8,460 nt of DNA from Oscillospiraceae bacterium (GTDB lineage Bacteria; Bacillota_A; Clostridia; Oscillospirales; Ruminococcaceae), in assembly GCA_017440445.1 (NCBI GenBank), contig JAFSHE010000016.1, positions 1 to 8,460 of the forward strand, in the 5' to 3' direction. The notes beneath the pieces were generated by a model that saw only the letters and a program-made list of their open reading frames with translations, was not told where the DNA came from and did not search any database. This document shows, one piece after another, positions 1 to 6,881 of this stretch. Position 1 is the stretch's first letter. Every line of letters starts with the position of its first letter. The position numbers and the translations under genes were made by a program.

Positions 1-816
1 GATGGAGGGTGTATGCTTCTTCGCCTGGTCGAACAGGTCACGCACTCTGGACGCACCCACGCCGACGAACATCTCTACGAAGTCGGAACCCGAAATGGAG
101 AAGAACGGTGCGCCCGCCTCTCCAGCAACTGCCTTTGCAAGCAGGGTCTTACCCGTTCCGGGAGGGCCTACAAGCAGCACGCCCTTGGGAACTCTTGCGC
201 CTATCTCACGGTACTTACCGGGGTTCTTGAGGAAGTCTACTATCTCGATAAGCTCCTGCTTTTCCTCGTCTGCGCCCGCAACGTCGTTGAAGGTCACCTT
301 CTTGCCCGACTGCTGTCTTACATTGGCCTTGGAAAAGCTGTTCATCTTGCCGCCGCCTGCTGTGGAGCGCATCACCATCACGGTGAAGATTATCATAACT
401 CCCACAAGCAGCAGATAGGGAAGTATGCTTGTAAGGAACGTGTTATCAGCTATCGGGATGTAATCCTCCATGAGGGGGGATTCCTTGTTCACCTCGTTAT
501 AGCGTACACGGTAGGTCGCCATCTTGCCCTCGGAGGTGTAGCCCGAATTGATATCGTTGATGAAGATGTTCACATTAGGGACAGTGTAGGTGTGTACCTC
601 TGTGCTGCCCTTGAGCTGATAGGTCAGCTTTCCGCTGCCGAGGTCAAGCTCGTAAGCCGAAACATTCAGGTTATCGAACTCGGTGATTATCTGAGAATAG
701 GGCTTGGGTGACTCACCCGTGCCGCCCGCCATATTCAGCACTGCTACAAGACCGAATATCAGCAGGAATATCACCAGAAAATAAATAAATATGCCTTTGA
801 ACTTATTTGACTGCAT
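1..816 (-). CDS. ftsH: FtsH, ATP-dependent zinc metalloprotease (N-terminal 272 residues; 3' end outside window)
   Basis: FtsH is a membrane-anchored AAA+ protease that extracts and degrades misfolded membrane proteins and some regulators. It runs off the left edge, so the AAA second half and the HEXXH peptidase domain are not visible. Residues 8-27 form a first hydrophobic segment ([15 protein letters not shown]). Residues 28-125 are an exported domain of the FtsH_ext type, and about 126-149 form a second membrane span. The AAA module opens at VTFNDVAG (174-181). Walker A GPPGTGKT is at 217-224, the pore motif FVG at 250-252 and GASRVRDLF at 254-262. The ATG at 814-816 directly precedes the first membrane span, with a modest AAAGGCGG ribosome binding site upstream. 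It follows hpt by 77 bp with no terminator between, so it is probably cotranscribed, as in many Bacillota. Identity is very secure; only completeness is unknown. Confidence 0.97.
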   Translation of the reverse strand, partial: MQSNKFKGIFIYFLVIFLLIFGLVAVLNMAGGTGESPKPYSQIITEFDNLNVSAYELDLGSGKLTYQLKGSTEVHTYTVPNVNIFINDINSGYTSEGKMATYRVRYNEVNKESPLMEDYIPIADNTFLTSILPYLLLVGVMIIFTVMVMRSTAGGGKMNSFSKANVRQQSGKKVTFNDVAGADEEKQELIEIVDFLKNPGKYREIGARVPKGVLLVGPPGTGKTLLAKAVAGEAGAPFFSISGSDFVEMFVGVGASRVRDLFDQAKKHTPSI

Positions 817-835
817 CTGATCCGCCTTTCCGAAA

Positions 836-863
836 CGGGAAAATTCAGTAATATCATTTCCCG
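836..863 (-). other. Short stem-loop in the hpt-ftsH gap
   Basis: A 7-bp inverted repeat CGGGAAA/TTTCCCG (836-842 with 857-863) with a 14-nt A+T-rich loop sits 20 bp upstream of the ftsH start. No T-run follows on the minus strand, so it is not an intrinsic terminator. In the transcript it could slow decay or alter ftsH ribosome access. Role is inference, and a stem this short may be chance. Confidence 0.3.
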
Positions 864-893
864 AAATTTAATAATTATGTACCTGCCGCATTA

Positions 894-1439
894 TTACGAA
901 TATACCTCGGGGCTGAGTATCGCAACGTATGGGAGATTTCTGAACCTCTCATCGTAATCAAGTCCGTAGCCCACAACGAAATGGTCGTCTATTGCAAAGC
1001 CGATGTGATCCGCTGTGAAGCCCTTTACCACCCTGCGTGAGGGCTTGTCGAGAAGGGTAACTATCTTCAGCGAGCGGGGATTTCTTGTGGCAAGCCCCTG
1101 CTTGAGGGAATGAAGGGTCCTTGCAGTGTCGAGGATATCCTCCACCAGCACCACATCCCTGCCCTCGAAATCTATCTCCGCACCAACGTCAAGCCGTACC
1201 TCGCCGCTTGAAACAGAGCTGCTTCCGTAGCTGGAGGCTTTAAGGAAGTTTATCTCCAGCGGACAGTGCATCTCTCTGATAAGGTCTGCGAAAAATACCA
1301 CCGAGCCTTTCAGCACGCAGATAAACAGCGGATTTTTTCCCGCATATTCCTCAGTAAGCACTCTGCCCATCTCCGCAACCTTTGTCTTTATCTCTTCCTC
1401 TGTGAGAAGTATTCTTTCTATTCCGTCAGGACGATACAT
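894..1439 (-). CDS. hpt: Hypoxanthine phosphoribosyltransferase
   Basis: This enzyme transfers phosphoribose from PRPP to hypoxanthine (and guanine) to make IMP/GMP in purine salvage; it is cytosolic. The protein has 181 residues, the usual family length. The PRPP-loop dipeptide region LKG is at 43-45 and the flexible-loop SSYG at 69-72. The PRPP signature VVLVEDILDTARTL is at 96-109, with E100 and D101. DKP is at 131-133, and the base-binding/metal region FVVGYGLDYDERFRNLPYV at 154-172. Ala106 stands where Gly is common in the PRPP loop, which the family pattern allows. The start is fixed by a strong AAAAGGAGT ribosome binding site (1448-1456), 8 nt before the ATG. It is the first gene after a sigma-A promoter and a terminator, and ftsH follows by 77 bp. 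This hpt-ftsH pair recurs across Bacillota. Confidence 0.97.
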   Translation of the reverse strand: MYRPDGIERILLTEEEIKTKVAEMGRVLTEEYAGKNPLFICVLKGSVVFFADLIREMHCPLEINFLKASSYGSSSVSSGEVRLDVGAEIDFEGRDVVLVEDILDTARTLHSLKQGLATRNPRSLKIVTLLDKPSRRVVKGFTADHIGFAIDDHFVVGYGLDYDERFRNLPYVAILSPEVYS

Positions 1440-1490
1440 AATTTTGTACTCCTTTTCTTTTTTGTGCAGTCACATAACTACACGAATAAC

Positions 1491-1519
1491 ATTATAGCAC
1501 ACATCAGATAAAAATGCAA
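1491..1519 (-). promoter_or_regulatory. Sigma-A promoter for hpt-ftsH
   Basis: On the minus strand a -35 box TTGCAT (1514-1519) and a consensus -10 box TATAAT (1491-1496) are separated by exactly 17 bp. TGC before the -10 gives an extended TGnTATAAT. Transcription would begin near 1484, leaving a 5' leader of about 45 nt with the hpt ribosome binding site. It lies directly downstream of an intrinsic terminator, so hpt-ftsH is insulated from the tilS operon. The surrounding A+T-rich stretch (1491-1560) fits a promoter UP region. I see no obvious operator palindrome. Confidence 0.85.
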
Positions 1520-1559
1520 ATCTTTTTGGTGAATTTTTGCTGAAATTTTTCGCACACAG

Positions 1560-1590
1560 AAAAAACGGGCAGATACGACCATCTGCCCGT
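1560..1590 (-). terminator. Intrinsic terminator at the far edge of the tilS 3' region
   Basis: Read on the minus strand, ACGGGCAGAT pairs perfectly with ATCTGCCCGT across a 6-nt loop (1565-1590). A run of six T, including the last stem base, follows (1560-1565) before C. This is a textbook rho-independent terminator. It is about 300 nt beyond the tilS stop codon, so the operon transcript would carry a long structured tail. The hairpin is also one end of the 322-bp element. Confidence 0.85.
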
Positions 1591-1886
1591 CAGTTTGTCG
1601 AAAAAGTATATATCAGCCTGTACAGCGGGCTGTTTAGATAACTTTTTTGGTGTGGCTCTGCCCCACCAAAAAACACTTCTATCTGCGCAACTGTGCGAGT
1701 TGGCGCAGACTTGCAAAGCAAGTGGCGCCAGCGAGTGCGGACAGCGCAGATGTCGGCTGCGGCATGGATGCCGCAAAGTCGAAGCCAAAAGGCGGCAAGG
1801 ATGCCGCCAACAAAGCTTCGACGAGGAAAACTGTCCCATCGGGACTTTTTCGACGGTCTCACAAGCAGATACGACTATCTGCCCGT
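1565..1886. repeat. 322-bp palindrome-rich element with 43-bp terminal inverted repeats (MITE-like or structured RNA)
   Basis: The ends 1565-1607 and 1844-1886 are inverted copies, identical at 32 of 43 positions. They include an exact 11-bp outer match (starting ACGGGCAGATA) and an exact 11-bp inner match (GTCGAAAAAGT at 1597-1607 with ACTTTTTCGAC at 1844-1854). Inside are further stems: 1833-1837/1841-1845; 1778-1785/1815-1822 enclosing 1791-1797/1802-1808; 1758-1764/1769-1775; 1681-1688/1744-1751 enclosing 1701-1706/1725-1730 and 1709-1714/1718-1723; and 1643-1652/1664-1673. No transposase and no credible ORF is present. Flanking GAAAA on both sides (1559-1563, 1887-1891) could be a target duplication but is too simple to trust. 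This could be a non-autonomous mobile repeat, a dispersed intergenic unit or a structured RNA; only copy number elsewhere in the genome would decide. Confidence 0.6.
1861..1886 (-). repeat. Tail-less copy of the terminator hairpin, directly after tilS
   Basis: Seven bases after the tilS stop, a 26-nt hairpin matches the terminator hairpin at 1565-1590 in the same orientation at 23 of 26 positions. It folds as an 11-bp stem with two G-U pairs and a GTCG loop. Unlike its partner it is followed by GAGACC rather than a T-run, so it should not terminate well. It may be the original tilS terminator separated from its U-tract, or simply the mobile element's other end. Confidence 0.6.
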
Positions 1887-1893
1887 GAAAATA

Positions 1894-2856
1894 TCACTTT
1901 CTGTTGCGGTAATTCTGCTCCTGCGCCAGCACGAAAACAACTCCCCGCTTTGCCACCACGAATTTCCCCATGCAGGGATTGAACTTTCCACGGCCTGCGG
2001 CTATTATCTCCTCGGCGGTGTTTATCCTGAGAGAGCTTGGCTCTATCCCGCCATCCATCAGTATCCTGCGTATCACACGGACACGTATCGGTCGGGGGAG
2101 CGCCGCTATTTCCGCAGTGCGGTAGCCGCCCTCGGTGCGGGAGCTTTCCAGTGCCTGCTGCGCCATCTCCTCAAGGAAGTCGCTGTCCTCACGCAGATTT
2201 TTCTGCATGCGCTGCGAAGTCTGATAGAATGAACCGTTTATCTTAAGTATTTCGGGCAGCAGGATATGCCGCACCTTATTACGTGTGTAATCGGTGGAGA
2301 GATTTGTCTTGTCCGTGACAAAACCAAGTCCCTTGTCCGCACAATAACGCTCCACCTCGTCACGGGTGCAGTATATCAGCGGACGGATTATATTCTCCCT
2401 TACGGGCGGAATTCCGCACATGCCTTTAAGTCCCGTGCCACGCATCATATTGAGCAGCACCGTTTCCGCACTGTCGTTCAGATTGTGCGCAGTTGCGAGC
2501 TTCTTCCCCGCTGACTGCTCCGAAAAGAAGTCGTATCTCACACGGCGGGCTGTTTCCTCTATGCTCTCATGCTTGCGCTGGAATTTCCTCACATCCGTAT
2601 CAAGCACGGCAAGCGGAATTCCCATACCCTCGCACAGCTTCTGACAGAAGCGCATGTCGCTGTCGGACTCCTCGCCCCTCAGCCCGTGATTTACGTGGCA
2701 TGCCTGCACGGAGATGCAAAGCTCCTCCGACAGACTGTGCAGCGCACTAAGCAGCGAAACGCTGTCTGCTCCGCCCGAAAGCGCAACCACCACCGTATCG
2801 CCTGCGAATATCATACCGTAATCCGATATCGCACTTCTGACCTTTTCAGTGAACAT
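1894..2856 (-). CDS. tilS: tRNA(Ile)-lysidine synthetase, short form
   Basis: TilS attaches lysine to C34 of the CAU-anticodon tRNA-Ile using ATP, so that it decodes AUA; this is essential in most bacteria. The PP-loop SGGADS is at 27-32 and HVNHGLRG at 54-61. EETARRVRY is at 100-108, TAHNLNDSAET at 122-132, and RGTGLKG at 139-145. DKTN at 182-185 and RNKVRH at 192-197 complete the N-terminal synthetase domain. Residues about 205-310 cover the middle substrate domain. The protein stops at 320 residues, whereas Bacillus and E. coli forms have about 430-470 and an extra C-terminal domain. The naturally short Aquifex-type TilS (about 311) shows this can be functional. The start has AAGGAAG about 8 nt upstream. 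It is last in the operon, 90 bp after dnaB, and ends at the edge of the 322-bp element. Confidence 0.95.
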   Translation of the reverse strand: MFTEKVRSAISDYGMIFAGDTVVVALSGGADSVSLLSALHSLSEELCISVQACHVNHGLRGEESDSDMRFCQKLCEGMGIPLAVLDTDVRKFQRKHESIEETARRVRYDFFSEQSAGKKLATAHNLNDSAETVLLNMMRGTGLKGMCGIPPVRENIIRPLIYCTRDEVERYCADKGLGFVTDKTNLSTDYTRNKVRHILLPEILKINGSFYQTSQRMQKNLREDSDFLEEMAQQALESSRTEGGYRTAEIAALPRPIRVRVIRRILMDGGIEPSSLRINTAEEIIAAGRGKFNPCMGKFVVAKRGVVFVLAQEQNYRNRK

Positions 2857-2870
2857 TTTATCACTTCCTT

Positions 2871-2910
2871 ACAAAACCGTAGGGCGGGGGCTTGCCCCCG
2901 CCACATTTGT
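2871..2910. repeat. G+C-rich REP-like hairpin between dnaB and tilS
   Basis: A near-perfect palindrome GGCGGGGGC-TT-GCCCCCGCC (2883-2902) is extended by ACAAA (2871-2875) pairing with TTTGT (2906-2910) around an internal loop. It fills most of the 90-bp gap between dnaB and tilS. On the minus strand only a TTTT six bases downstream follows, so termination would be weak at best. The all-G/C stem is unlike its surroundings and resembles small dispersed intergenic palindromes. It could act as an mRNA stabiliser or attenuator for tilS. The structure is certain; the class and role are inference. Confidence 0.55.
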
Positions 2911-2946
2911 ATTGTTCTCCTGCCGTTCGAACAACGATGCCCGTCA

Positions 2947-4308
2947 TTACTGCTCGGAACGAACGACCTCCGCATTGGTGAACCTTGTGAACTGACCGTC
3001 CCATCCGAGGGGAACTGTACCAGGCTCGCCGTGACGGTTCTTTGCCACGATACACTCGCAGGCGTTCACGTTGGGGTCGGACTTGTCGTAATACGCATTC
3101 CTGTACAGGAACATTACGATATCCGCATCCTGCTCGATAGAACCCGATTCACGCAGGTCTGACAGCATGGGACGCTTATCGGGACGCTGCTCCGGTCCTC
3201 GTGCAAGCTGTGACAGGCAGATAACAGGAACATCCAGCTCCTTTGCCATTATCTTCAGGTTTCGGGTGATGTCCGAGATCTCCACAACTCTGTTGCCGCC
3301 GTAATTCTTTACGCTGCTCATAAGCTGGAGGTAGTCTATCACCACAAGACCTAAATTCTTCATACGGCGCAGCTTTGACTTTATTCCCGCAACGTTCATA
3401 CCTGCGGTGTCGTCGATGTAGATATTCAGCTTTGTCAAGATATCCGCAGCCCTGCCGATGTCCTTCCACTTCTGCTGTGATATCTTGCCCGTTTTCATCT
3501 CGTCGGAGGTAAGGGACGCCTCTGAGCTTATCATACGTCCTACTATCTGCTCCTTCGACATTTCCAGTGAGAACACTGCCACTGACTTGTCAGGCTGCTT
3601 TTTGCACACGTTTGTCGCTATATTCATCGCAAACGAGGTCTTACCCATACCGGGTCGTGCGGCAAGGATGATAAGGTCAGATCTGTTAAGTCCGTGTATC
3701 CTCTTGTCAAGCTCACGGTACAGAGTGGAAAGTCCTGTCATTACAGGCTCGCCGCTTTCTGCTGCGGTACGTGAAAGCTCGTTAAGCACATTAAGCCTGT
3801 CCAGCACCACGCCGCTGATGTGCGTAAGTCCCTTTACCTCGGTGCCGTTACGGATATCGAATATCTTCTGCTCTGCAAAGTCAACTAAAGTATTTGCGTC
3901 CTCGCCGCCCGCATTTGCTGCGTCGATTATCTCCTTCGACGCATAAATAAGGCTGCGCAGCATGTACTTCTCCGATACTATCTCGGCGTACTTGCTGACG
4001 GAGCTTATACTCGGTACTGCGGAGGACAGGCGCACAAGGTACTCCTTCGCCTGCTCTGCGGTCTCAAAAACGCCCTGCTGCATGCACTTATCCAGTACGG
4101 TTACGATATCTATACGCTCGCCTGTAAGGAACATACTGAGCATCACTGCGTAGATGCTCTTATGCAGCGAAACATGGAAATGCTCAGGCTGGAGCATGGT
4201 AGCTATCTCAGCCATGCCCTCGCCGTCCATTATCACCGCACCCAGTACGGACTGCTCCGCATCAAGGCTATATGGGATATTTATTCCCGAAAGATCATAT
4301 TCAGCCAT
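2947..4308 (-). CDS. dnaB: Replicative DNA helicase DnaB/DnaC-type
   Basis: The hexameric helicase unwinds DNA 5'-3' at the replication fork and binds primase and loader. The protein has 453 residues, the normal length, with no intein. The N-terminal domain (about 10-115) begins IPYSLDAEQSVLGAVI, followed by a linker and the RecA-like motor (about 185-445). Walker A ARPGMGKT is at 217-224 and the catalytic glutamate in SLEM at E249. Walker B VVIDYLQL is at 322-329 and the sensor SQLARG at 366-371. DLRESGSIEQDAD is at 384-396, and the arginine-finger region AKNRHGEPG at 422-430. The start ATG lies 2 nt after the rplI stop, and its GAGGG ribosome binding site (4315-4319) lies inside the last rplI codons, so translation is probably coupled. 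The order gdpP-rplI-dnaB is widely conserved in Bacillota. Which protein loads it cannot be seen here. Confidence 0.98.
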   Translation of the reverse strand: MAEYDLSGINIPYSLDAEQSVLGAVIMDGEGMAEIATMLQPEHFHVSLHKSIYAVMLSMFLTGERIDIVTVLDKCMQQGVFETAEQAKEYLVRLSSAVPSISSVSKYAEIVSEKYMLRSLIYASKEIIDAANAGGEDANTLVDFAEQKIFDIRNGTEVKGLTHISGVVLDRLNVLNELSRTAAESGEPVMTGLSTLYRELDKRIHGLNRSDLIILAARPGMGKTSFAMNIATNVCKKQPDKSVAVFSLEMSKEQIVGRMISSEASLTSDEMKTGKISQQKWKDIGRAADILTKLNIYIDDTAGMNVAGIKSKLRRMKNLGLVVIDYLQLMSSVKNYGGNRVVEISDITRNLKIMAKELDVPVICLSQLARGPEQRPDKRPMLSDLRESGSIEQDADIVMFLYRNAYYDKSDPNVNACECIVAKNRHGEPGTVPLGWDGQFTRFTNAEVVRSEQ

Positions 4309-4310
4309 TA

Positions 4311-4757
4311 TCAGCCCTCAACTACACTTACTGTGAACTTAGCGGTAACGCCTGCGTACAGTCTTGCCTCCGCAGAGAATTCACCGAAGCCCTCTATCTT
4401 CATGGGGATGTTTATCTTTTTCTTGTCTACGTCACAGCCGAGGCTAGCCTTTATCGCAGCGGATACCTCCTTGGAAGTAACTGTACCGAAAAGTCTGCCG
4501 TTTGCGCCTGCCTTAGCCTTTACCTCTATCTTCTGGTCGTTGAGCTTATCTGCGATAGCCTTTGCATTGGCTGTGTCAACGTCTATCTTGTGCTGTGCGC
4601 TGTCCTTCTGTCCCTGTAAAAGGTTCAGGTTCTTTGCGTTTGCCTCCTGTGCAAGACCCTTCTTGATAAGGCAGTTGATGGCGTAGCCGTCCTTTACCTC
4701 GTGGATCTCGCCCTTCTTGCCTGTGCCCTTAACGTCCTGTAAAAGTATTACCTTCAT
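4311..4757 (-). CDS. rplI: Large ribosomal subunit protein bL9
   Basis: bL9 binds 23S rRNA near the L1 stalk and reaches along the ribosome surface, helping maintain reading frame. The length of 148 residues is exactly typical. The N-domain carries the family signature from [16 protein letters not shown] through [16 protein letters not shown] (1-36); Cys29 replaces the usual aromatic. A charged linker helix spans about 41-75. The C-domain includes [16 protein letters not shown] (83-98) and ends [11 protein letters not shown]. The start has the strongest ribosome binding site in the window, AAGGAGG (4766-4772), 8 nt upstream, which fits a highly expressed ribosomal protein inside an otherwise moderately expressed operon. 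It is 47 bp after gdpP and 2 bp before dnaB. Confidence 0.98.
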   Translation of the reverse strand: MKVILLQDVKGTGKKGEIHEVKDGYAINCLIKKGLAQEANAKNLNLLQGQKDSAQHKIDVDTANAKAIADKLNDQKIEVKAKAGANGRLFGTVTSKEVSAAIKASLGCDVDKKKINIPMKIEGFGEFSAEARLYAGVTAKFTVSVVEG

Positions 4758-4804
4758 TTCTATATCCTCCTTATATCTTGTACGAATGTTTCATATCCCT
4801 GCCG

Positions 4805-6853
4805 TTATGTCTGCGAAAGGCTGTCGTAATATGCGTCTATCGCCTCATACAGCTTGGATACTGCTTCTTCCTTTGTTATCTCATACAGCTGTGCGCCCGC
4901 CATGGTCTGGTGACCGCCGCCATCGTCCTTCTTGTTGCCGAGGCTCTCCATAATGAGCTGCACGTTTATCTTGCCGAGTGACCTTGCACTGAAGCTCCAG
5001 CTGTCCTCACCGATGGGATACATCGTAAAGGAAGCGTCCACTCCGCTGATGTACAGCATCTCGTCCGCCGCCTGCGAGCAGGTAACACGCATATCGGGGA
5101 AGCTCTCCTCCACCACCGAAACAGCGCAGCTGCGGTATATCTCTGCCGCTGCGGCTATCTCCGCCTTTTTGGATTTGCTCTGCATGCTTGTCGCAAACAG
5201 GCTCTTTACCGAAACGGTATCGGCGCCCATCTTCTTTAAGAATGCCGCCGCCTCAAACGTGGAAACGCCCGAGCGCATTACGAAATCCTTTGTATCAAGC
5301 GTTATTCCCGCAAGCAGCGCCTCCGCCTCAAGGGGCTTGAGGATGGGGTTTACGCCGAAATACTGTATAAGCTCCGTAACAAGCTCCGCCGCAGAGGACG
5401 CGTTGGGGTCCTGCCACATGATGGCAGCGTCCTGGATAGCGCCTGTGCTTAGTCTGTGATGGTCTATCACCACAACACGGCTCAGGTCTGCCATCTCGAA
5501 AAGCTCCTTATCGTCAAGCTTTTTGATGATGTGTGTATCCACGATGATAAGCAGTGATTTCTTCGAGAAGCCAAGTCTTGCGGTCTCGGGGTCGATGATA
5601 AGAGGTGTTTCGTAGCCCTCGTAGCCGTCAAACCGGGAGATAAGCTCCTTTGCGGCATTTGTCTCCTTATTGACCACTGCATAAGCGGAGGCTCCAAGCT
5701 TTCTTACAGCGCTTGCAAGGCCTATCGCAGAGCCTACGCTGTCGAAATCGCCGTAGCCGTGTCCCATTATGTACACTGCGTCCGCATTCTGCACCATCAT
5801 CTTGATATCGTCCGCCATGATACGGGTCTTTACCTTGCTGTATCTGCCCGTACCCTGCGTTACCGCACCGTAGAAATGGAAGCCCGACTCGGTCTTTATC
5901 GCTGCCTGGTCGCCGCCTCGTCCAAGCGCCATGGAAAGCGCCTGACGTGCGTAGTTCTCACTCTCTGCCAGAGTAGCCGCTGTTCTTCCTATACCGATGG
6001 ATAGAGTAACGCATACTCGGTCGTTGACCTTTATCTCACGTGCCAGCTCCAGTATCTTCATCTTGTCGAAGATCATCTCACGCACGAAGCGCTCCTCAAT
6101 GACAACCATGAAACGGTCCGCACTTATCTTCTGAAGCACCGCCGCCTTTTCGGTGAAATACTCCTCCAGCAGGCGGTCTATCTGGATGGTGACGAATGCC
6201 TTTTCGCTCTCCTTGCCGCCGCTGAGTATCTCCTCGTAGTTGTCGACAAGCACTATCATGACCATCGGCTTTGCCATGCGGTGCTCCTCCTGGAGCTGCT
6301 TGTGCTCGGTTATGTCGCTGAAGAACAGCATGGTTATCTTTTCCACCGACTCAAGAAGCTCGGGGCGGTCATTTCCCATTCCCTGCTGCTCGTCGGGAGT
6401 ATACTGCGGTACTCTTGCATAGACACGGTATATCCTGCCGTTGTACTCTATCTCCCTGCCGTCGCCTATGAACATCTCAACAGGCTCGTCGGTGACAAGG
6501 TCGATAAGGTTCTCGTCCTCGTTCGGCTTGTAGAAGCAGCTGTTGAAGCGCTCGTTGCTCCACACGATGATGCGGTTCTCATTCACCAGCGCAACAGGCA
6601 GCGGGAAGCTGCACAGCGCAACACGGTTGGAGCTGTCTATCGTGGAGCTGAGCTGCTCGAAGTAGAAGTACTCGTTCTTGCGTATCTGGATGAGCTTTCC
6701 TATCGTAAGGCCTGACACCAGCAGTAGTATCGGCATGGTCAGCCAGAAGGTCAGCGGCTCATCCCTGAACAGAAAGCCGTCAAGCAGCAGCAGGCACACG
6801 ATGAGCGCACCTACTACCACCAGCAGGAAATTACTTTTGTATAAGTTCTTCAA
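4805..6853 (-). CDS. gdpP: GdpP/YybT-type cyclic-di-AMP phosphodiesterase, membrane bound
   Basis: GdpP hydrolyses c-di-AMP to pApA and so controls potassium/osmolyte balance, wall stress and beta-lactam tolerance in Bacillota. The 682 residues show the full architecture: two membrane spans (about 9-28 and 36-54), a PAS-like domain (about 70-190), a degenerate GGDEF domain (about 195-330), DHH (about 345-525) and DHHA1 (about 575-670). The GGDEF signature is replaced by SADRF (244-248), as expected for a non-cyclase. DHH metal ligands are visible: H365, D369 and D371 in GHGYGDFDS, D439 in VDTH, DHH at 464-466, and D520 in TLDT. GGGH is at 645-648. The start is TTG (6851-6853), chosen because GGAGG (6861-6865) lies 7 nt away and an ATG just upstream reads into a stop after one codon. 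It follows RNase J by 28 bp. PAS ligand is not determinable. Confidence 0.95.
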   Translation of the reverse strand: MKNLYKSNFLLVVVGALIVCLLLLDGFLFRDEPLTFWLTMPILLLVSGLTIGKLIQIRKNEYFYFEQLSSTIDSSNRVALCSFPLPVALVNENRIIVWSNERFNSCFYKPNEDENLIDLVTDEPVEMFIGDGREIEYNGRIYRVYARVPQYTPDEQQGMGNDRPELLESVEKITMLFFSDITEHKQLQEEHRMAKPMVMIVLVDNYEEILSGGKESEKAFVTIQIDRLLEEYFTEKAAVLQKISADRFMVVIEERFVREMIFDKMKILELAREIKVNDRVCVTLSIGIGRTAATLAESENYARQALSMALGRGGDQAAIKTESGFHFYGAVTQGTGRYSKVKTRIMADDIKMMVQNADAVYIMGHGYGDFDSVGSAIGLASAVRKLGASAYAVVNKETNAAKELISRFDGYEGYETPLIIDPETARLGFSKKSLLIIVDTHIIKKLDDKELFEMADLSRVVVIDHHRLSTGAIQDAAIMWQDPNASSAAELVTELIQYFGVNPILKPLEAEALLAGITLDTKDFVMRSGVSTFEAAAFLKKMGADTVSVKSLFATSMQSKSKKAEIAAAAEIYRSCAVSVVEESFPDMRVTCSQAADEMLYISGVDASFTMYPIGEDSWSFSARSLGKINVQLIMESLGNKKDDGGGHQTMAGAQLYEITKEEAVSKLYEAIDAYYDSLSQT

Positions 6854-6865
6854 ATCATGTCCTCC
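6850..6865 (-). promoter_or_regulatory. gdpP ribosome binding site and TTG start overlapping a two-codon ATG-ATT-TGA frame
   Basis: GGAGG (6861-6865) is followed by ACATGATTTGAAG. TTG at 6853-6851 begins the 682-residue frame with ideal 7-nt spacing. ATG at 6858-6856 is only 2 nt from the Shine-Dalgarno and opens ATG-ATT-TGA, which overlaps the TTG. The TTG is therefore the only workable start for full-length GdpP. The non-ATG start and competing ATG would keep GdpP translation low; that regulatory effect is inference. Confidence 0.7.
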
Positions 6866-6881
6866 GATTTGGATATACTTA

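Noticed and set aside
13..711. Plus-strand ORF of 232 codons
   Set aside because: Antisense shadow of ftsH; the minus strand encodes clear AAA and membrane-segment motifs throughout.
1110..1155. Ala106 in the Hpt PRPP loop as a defective active site
   Set aside because: Ala or Cys is tolerated at this Gly position in the phosphoribosyltransferase signature, and all other active-site residues are present.
1643..1673. Stem-loop TTTTTTGGTG/CACCAAAAAA as a bidirectional terminator
   Set aside because: The T-run precedes and the A-run follows the stem on both strands, the reverse of what an intrinsic terminator needs.
1504..1862. Two overlapping minus-strand ORFs of 111 and 90 codons, and plus-strand ORFs of 97-179 codons, across the repeat element
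   Set aside because: They are read through nested palindromes, have odd Cys/Arg/His- or Lys/Arg-rich composition, lack good ribosome binding sites and overlap each other in several frames. They look like by-products of the repeat, though automatic pipelines may call them.
1559..1891. GAAAA target-site duplication flanking the element
   Set aside because: The left copy is inside the terminator T/A-run and offset by one base, so the match is expected by chance; not used as evidence for transposition.
2820..2946. Possible 25-codon ORF with AGGAG upstream starting in the dnaB-tilS gap, and a TTGTTC-17-TACAAA promoter-like pair there
   Set aside because: The small ORF runs through the G+C hairpin and into tilS out of frame with nothing recognisable. 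The promoter match is weak (about 3/6 and 4/6).
6105..6125. GGDEF domain of GdpP as a diguanylate cyclase
   Set aside because: The signature is SADRF, not GGDEF; loss of cyclase activity is normal for GdpP.
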